Positions 32,379 to 34,444 of a stretch of 34,444 nucleotides of DNA are shown in pieces; position 1 is the first letter of the stretch, and every line of letters starts with the position of its first letter. Position numbers and translations under genes: made by a program. A model generated the notes under the pieces. The model was not told the DNA's origin, searched no databases, and was given only the letters and a program-made list of their open reading frames with translations. Location of the stretch: contig JBKCUA010000010.1 in NCBI GenBank assembly GCA_046318675.1, positions 1-34,444 on the forward strand, written 5' to 3'. The DNA is from JBKCUA01 sp046318675. Its GTDB lineage: Bacteria > Pseudomonadota > Alphaproteobacteria > JAJTHO01.

Positions 32379-33209
32379 ATGTCCAGTGTATTATGGCTCA
32401 ACGGCACGTGGACAGACCAAGACAAAGCCGTAGTCCCTGCCGATGATCGCAGCCTGCGCCTGGGCGACGGTATTTTTGACACTATTCGGGTGCACAAGGG
32501 AAGACTCATCCACAGCGAGGCGCACTTGGCGCGTCTTGAAAAGGGGCTGGCGTTTTTTAAGCTATCTTATGACACAAGCCAGTTAGAGCAATGTTGCCAT
32601 GAGGTGATCGCCAAAAACGCTCTCACTGAAGGTTTCGTTCGCATCACTATCCGCCGGGGCAATGGTCAAGACCCTGTTGTGGGCTATCGTCCTCCGGAAA
32701 ATACAGAGTCTTTTTGTATCATTACCAGCTTTGCCTCCCCCCTGCCTGCGCCTAAACCAGTACGGTTGGCGGTTTCCTCGGTTCCTTTAGCGTGGCGGGT
32801 GCCGTGTAAGATTGCCAGTGCATTGCCGTACGTGGCCGCAATGCAGGAGGCAATCGAGCATGGCTGTGACAACGCCTTGATGCTCACCCCCGATGGGTTG
32901 GTGTGCGAGGCGACCAATGCTAATATTTTCTGGATTCAGGGCGGCACGCTGTACACTCCGGCACCGGATTTGCCCTTTATACCGGGCACCGTGGCGGCGG
33001 TAGTGCTACAGGCGTGGACAGGTGCCATAAAGCAGGGGCATTTTACCCTCAAAACCTTTAAAGACGCTGAGGAGATTTTTCTGGCCAATGTCGGCAGCAT
33101 CATTACCCCCGTGGCGGAAATCAAGGGTGTGACGGCGGCGAAAAATACTTTTGAACAAACGCTGTTATTGCGTGCGGCGGTGCTTGCCAGGCTGGGGATC
33201 AGCGGATAG
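32379..33209 (+). CDS. Fold-type IV PLP aminotransferase (branched-chain / D-amino acid / ADC lyase group)
   Basis: The 276-aa protein has the family's opening (LNGTWTDQDKAVVPADDRSLRLGDGIFDTIRV), the PLP lysine K144 (VPCKIASALPYV), and E177 in DGLVCEATNANIFWI. The same scaffold serves branched-chain aminotransferase, D-amino-acid aminotransferase and 4-amino-4-deoxychorismate lyase (PabC), and motifs alone do not decide between them. ATG 32379 has GAAAGG seven bases upstream; a GTG two codons earlier is less likely. gcvT begins 10 nt behind it. If it were PabC, a folate link with gcvT and ygfA would follow, but that is open. Confidence 0.82.
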   Translation: MSSVLWLNGTWTDQDKAVVPADDRSLRLGDGIFDTIRVHKGRLIHSEAHLARLEKGLAFFKLSYDTSQLEQCCHEVIAKNALTEGFVRITIRRGNGQDPVVGYRPPENTESFCIITSFASPLPAPKPVRLAVSSVPLAWRVPCKIASALPYVAAMQEAIEHGCDNALMLTPDGLVCEATNANIFWIQGGTLYTPAPDLPFIPGTVAAVVLQAWTGAIKQGHFTLKTFKDAEEIFLANVGSIITPVAEIKGVTAAKNTFEQTLLLRAAVLARLGISG

Positions 33210-33219
33210 GGTTCGGCTT

Positions 33220-34338
33220 ATGAGCAAGCTTTTGCATACCCCTCTTTATGACCTTCATCGTCAACAGGGTGCCCGCCTTGTGCCCTTTGCTGGGTTTGAA
33301 ATGCCCGTGCAGTTTGCCGGCATCGTTGCCGAGCATACTCATACCCGCACGGCGGCCAGCCTGTTTGATGTCTCTCACATGGGGCAGGTTTTTTTTAAAG
33401 GCCGCGACGCCGAAGCGGCATTGGAAAAATTACTCCCCAGCCGCCTTGACACCCTGAAGGTGGGGCAAAGCCGATACAGCGTGTTGCTTAATGAAGCCGG
33501 CGGCATCGTTGATGACGTTATTGTGACCCGTTGCGCTGATGGTTTTGCCATGGTCATCAATGGTGCGCGGCGGGAGGCCGATTTGACCCATTTCAAGAAA
33601 TACCTCACCGGCGATGTGTGCTTAGAGACGGCGTTTGATCGGGCGTTGCTGGCGGTACAGGGACCGCAGGCCGTAGAAGCGGTGAGCCGCCTCTGCCCTG
33701 AAGTCGCAACCCTGGCGTATATGCACGGCACTGCTGGTACTATTGCCGGGGTGCCTGTGTGGGTTAGCCGATCAGGCTATACCGGGGAGGACGGCTTGGA
33801 AATAAGTGTTCCTGGGGCCGACGCACAAAAGGTGGCCAAGCTATTGCTGGACACTCCCCCTATTCTTAATGCCGGGCTGGGGGCACGGGACAGCCTGCGG
33901 CTGGAGGCTGGGTTGCCCCTATACGGTCATGATCTGGATGAGACAACCTCGCCGTTTGAAACGGGCATCGGTTGGATTGTCAGTAAGGAGAAGCTGGAGA
34001 AAGGCTCCTTTCTCGGTGCGGCCAGGTTGCAACGGGAAAAGGCCAACGGTGCACCCCGCCGCCGGGTGGCACTTTTCCGTGATGATCGCCAGATCGTCCG
34101 AGAAGGTGCAACAGTACACACCGCCGAGGGCAAGCCCGTTGGCATGATCACCAGCGGCAGCTTCGGCGTCACCTGCGGTAAGGCTGTTGCCTTGGCACTC
34201 ATTGAGGCTTCTGCCTTATCCGCAACGACGTTTGTTGTGCGTTACCGTGATGCCGATAAGGTCTTTAGTGTGTGGGACAAATTGCCGTTTGTGCCCAATA
34301 GAACTATAGCGCGTTGCGTAATTAGCGGTAGACATTGA
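33220..34338 (+). CDS. gcvT: Aminomethyltransferase GcvT (glycine cleavage T-protein)
   Basis: GcvT releases ammonia from the aminomethyl-lipoyl H-protein and forms methylene-THF. The protein has 372 aa. Family phrases are HTPLYDLHRQQGARLVPFAGFEMPVQF, ASLFDVSHMGQV, GGIVDDVIV (acidic residues D98/D99), SRSGYTGEDGLEI and LGARDSLRLEAGLPLYGHDLDE. I chose ATG 33220; an upstream frame overlaps the aminotransferase. The normal ending LPFVPxR is reached at residue 361, and then the dispersed repeat supplies eleven further residues (T362-H372) and the TGA stop. gcvH and gcvP are not in the window. Confidence 0.94.
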   Translation: MSKLLHTPLYDLHRQQGARLVPFAGFEMPVQFAGIVAEHTHTRTAASLFDVSHMGQVFFKGRDAEAALEKLLPSRLDTLKVGQSRYSVLLNEAGGIVDDVIVTRCADGFAMVINGARREADLTHFKKYLTGDVCLETAFDRALLAVQGPQAVEAVSRLCPEVATLAYMHGTAGTIAGVPVWVSRSGYTGEDGLEISVPGADAQKVAKLLLDTPPILNAGLGARDSLRLEAGLPLYGHDLDETTSPFETGIGWIVSKEKLEKGSFLGAARLQREKANGAPRRRVALFRDDRQIVREGATVHTAEGKPVGMITSGSFGVTCGKAVALALIEASALSATTFVVRYRDADKVFSVWDKLPFVPNRTIARCVISGRH

Positions 34339-34444
34339 TAAAGTCTTCAGCGCGCTATAAGTTATTTTTGTTCGGCCATTCGGCCGCGGCACTTTGTGCC
34401 GTGCGCTGGTTGCAACTATACTTTTAATTGTGCAACCAGCTATA
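34304..34444 (+). repeat. Multi-hairpin dispersed repeat, copy 3 (overlaps the end of gcvT)
   Basis: This copy is the inverted twin of 2-141. It holds TATAGCGCG (34305-34313) and CGCGCTATA (34351-34359) as an inverted pair, then CGGCC-ATTC-GGCCG, CGGCAC-TTT-GTGCCG, and GCTGGTTGCA (34405-34414) with TGCAACCAGC (34431-34440). Both ends read as CTATAGC/GCTATA. The window stops within the element. It starts inside gcvT and provides its last codons. Confidence 0.92.

Noticed and set aside
1..34444. CRISPR array, tRNA, rRNA, IS element or prophage genes
   Set aside because: I saw no regularly spaced repeats, cloverleaf, rRNA stretch, transposase, integrase or phage structural gene.

Overview
The window looks like a chromosomal segment of a motile alphaproteobacterium. 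RpoB (1428 aa) and RpoC (1375 aa) look alphaproteobacterial, and the order fliL-fliM-coiled-coil protein-motE-like-cheY-cheZ is the kind of flagellar/chemotaxis cluster seen in that class. The genome keeps biosynthesis (panB, bioF), a branched-chain amino-acid type ABC transporter and NhaA. I cannot place it below class. I see no rRNA, tRNA, IS element, integrase or CRISPR array.

Layout. (1) 2-210: a multi-hairpin repeat after rpoC. (2) 211-8941, minus strand: rpoB and rpoC, separated by a 316-nt gap that holds a nucleotidyltransferase remnant, a possible 30-codon ORF and a near-consensus promoter for rpoC. (3) 9262-15053, plus strand: fliL, fliM, a coiled-coil protein, motE-like, cheY, cheZ, panB, then bioF. 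(4) 15033-15276: second repeat copy, between the convergent genes bioF and brnA. (5) 15271-17344: BrnTA toxin-antitoxin pair, divergent from a 491-aa protein with two cytidine-deaminase-like domains, only the second with an intact zinc site. (6) 17247-26800, minus strand: an AT-rich 657-aa orphan, a BioH-like hydrolase, ygfA, lpdA, livHMGF and nhaA. (7) 26942-34338, plus strand: FAD-linked oxidase, ELM1-like protein, ybeY, corC-like, lnt, an acidic small protein, a fold-type IV aminotransferase and gcvT. (8) 34304-34444: third repeat copy.

The least ordinary element is the repeat family. Copies 1 and 3 match at 139 of 140 positions in inverted orientation, one at each window edge. Copy 2 is diverged but keeps a hairpin through paired substitutions. 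The repeat forms the last codons and stop of bioF and gcvT and the last codon plus stop of brnA, and it starts right behind the stop of rpoC. This recalls palindromic elements of Rickettsia and Wolbachia that contribute to coding sequence, but I do not recognise this family. The second unusual element is the tandem deaminase-fold protein beside BrnTA. The third is the rpoB-rpoC junction.
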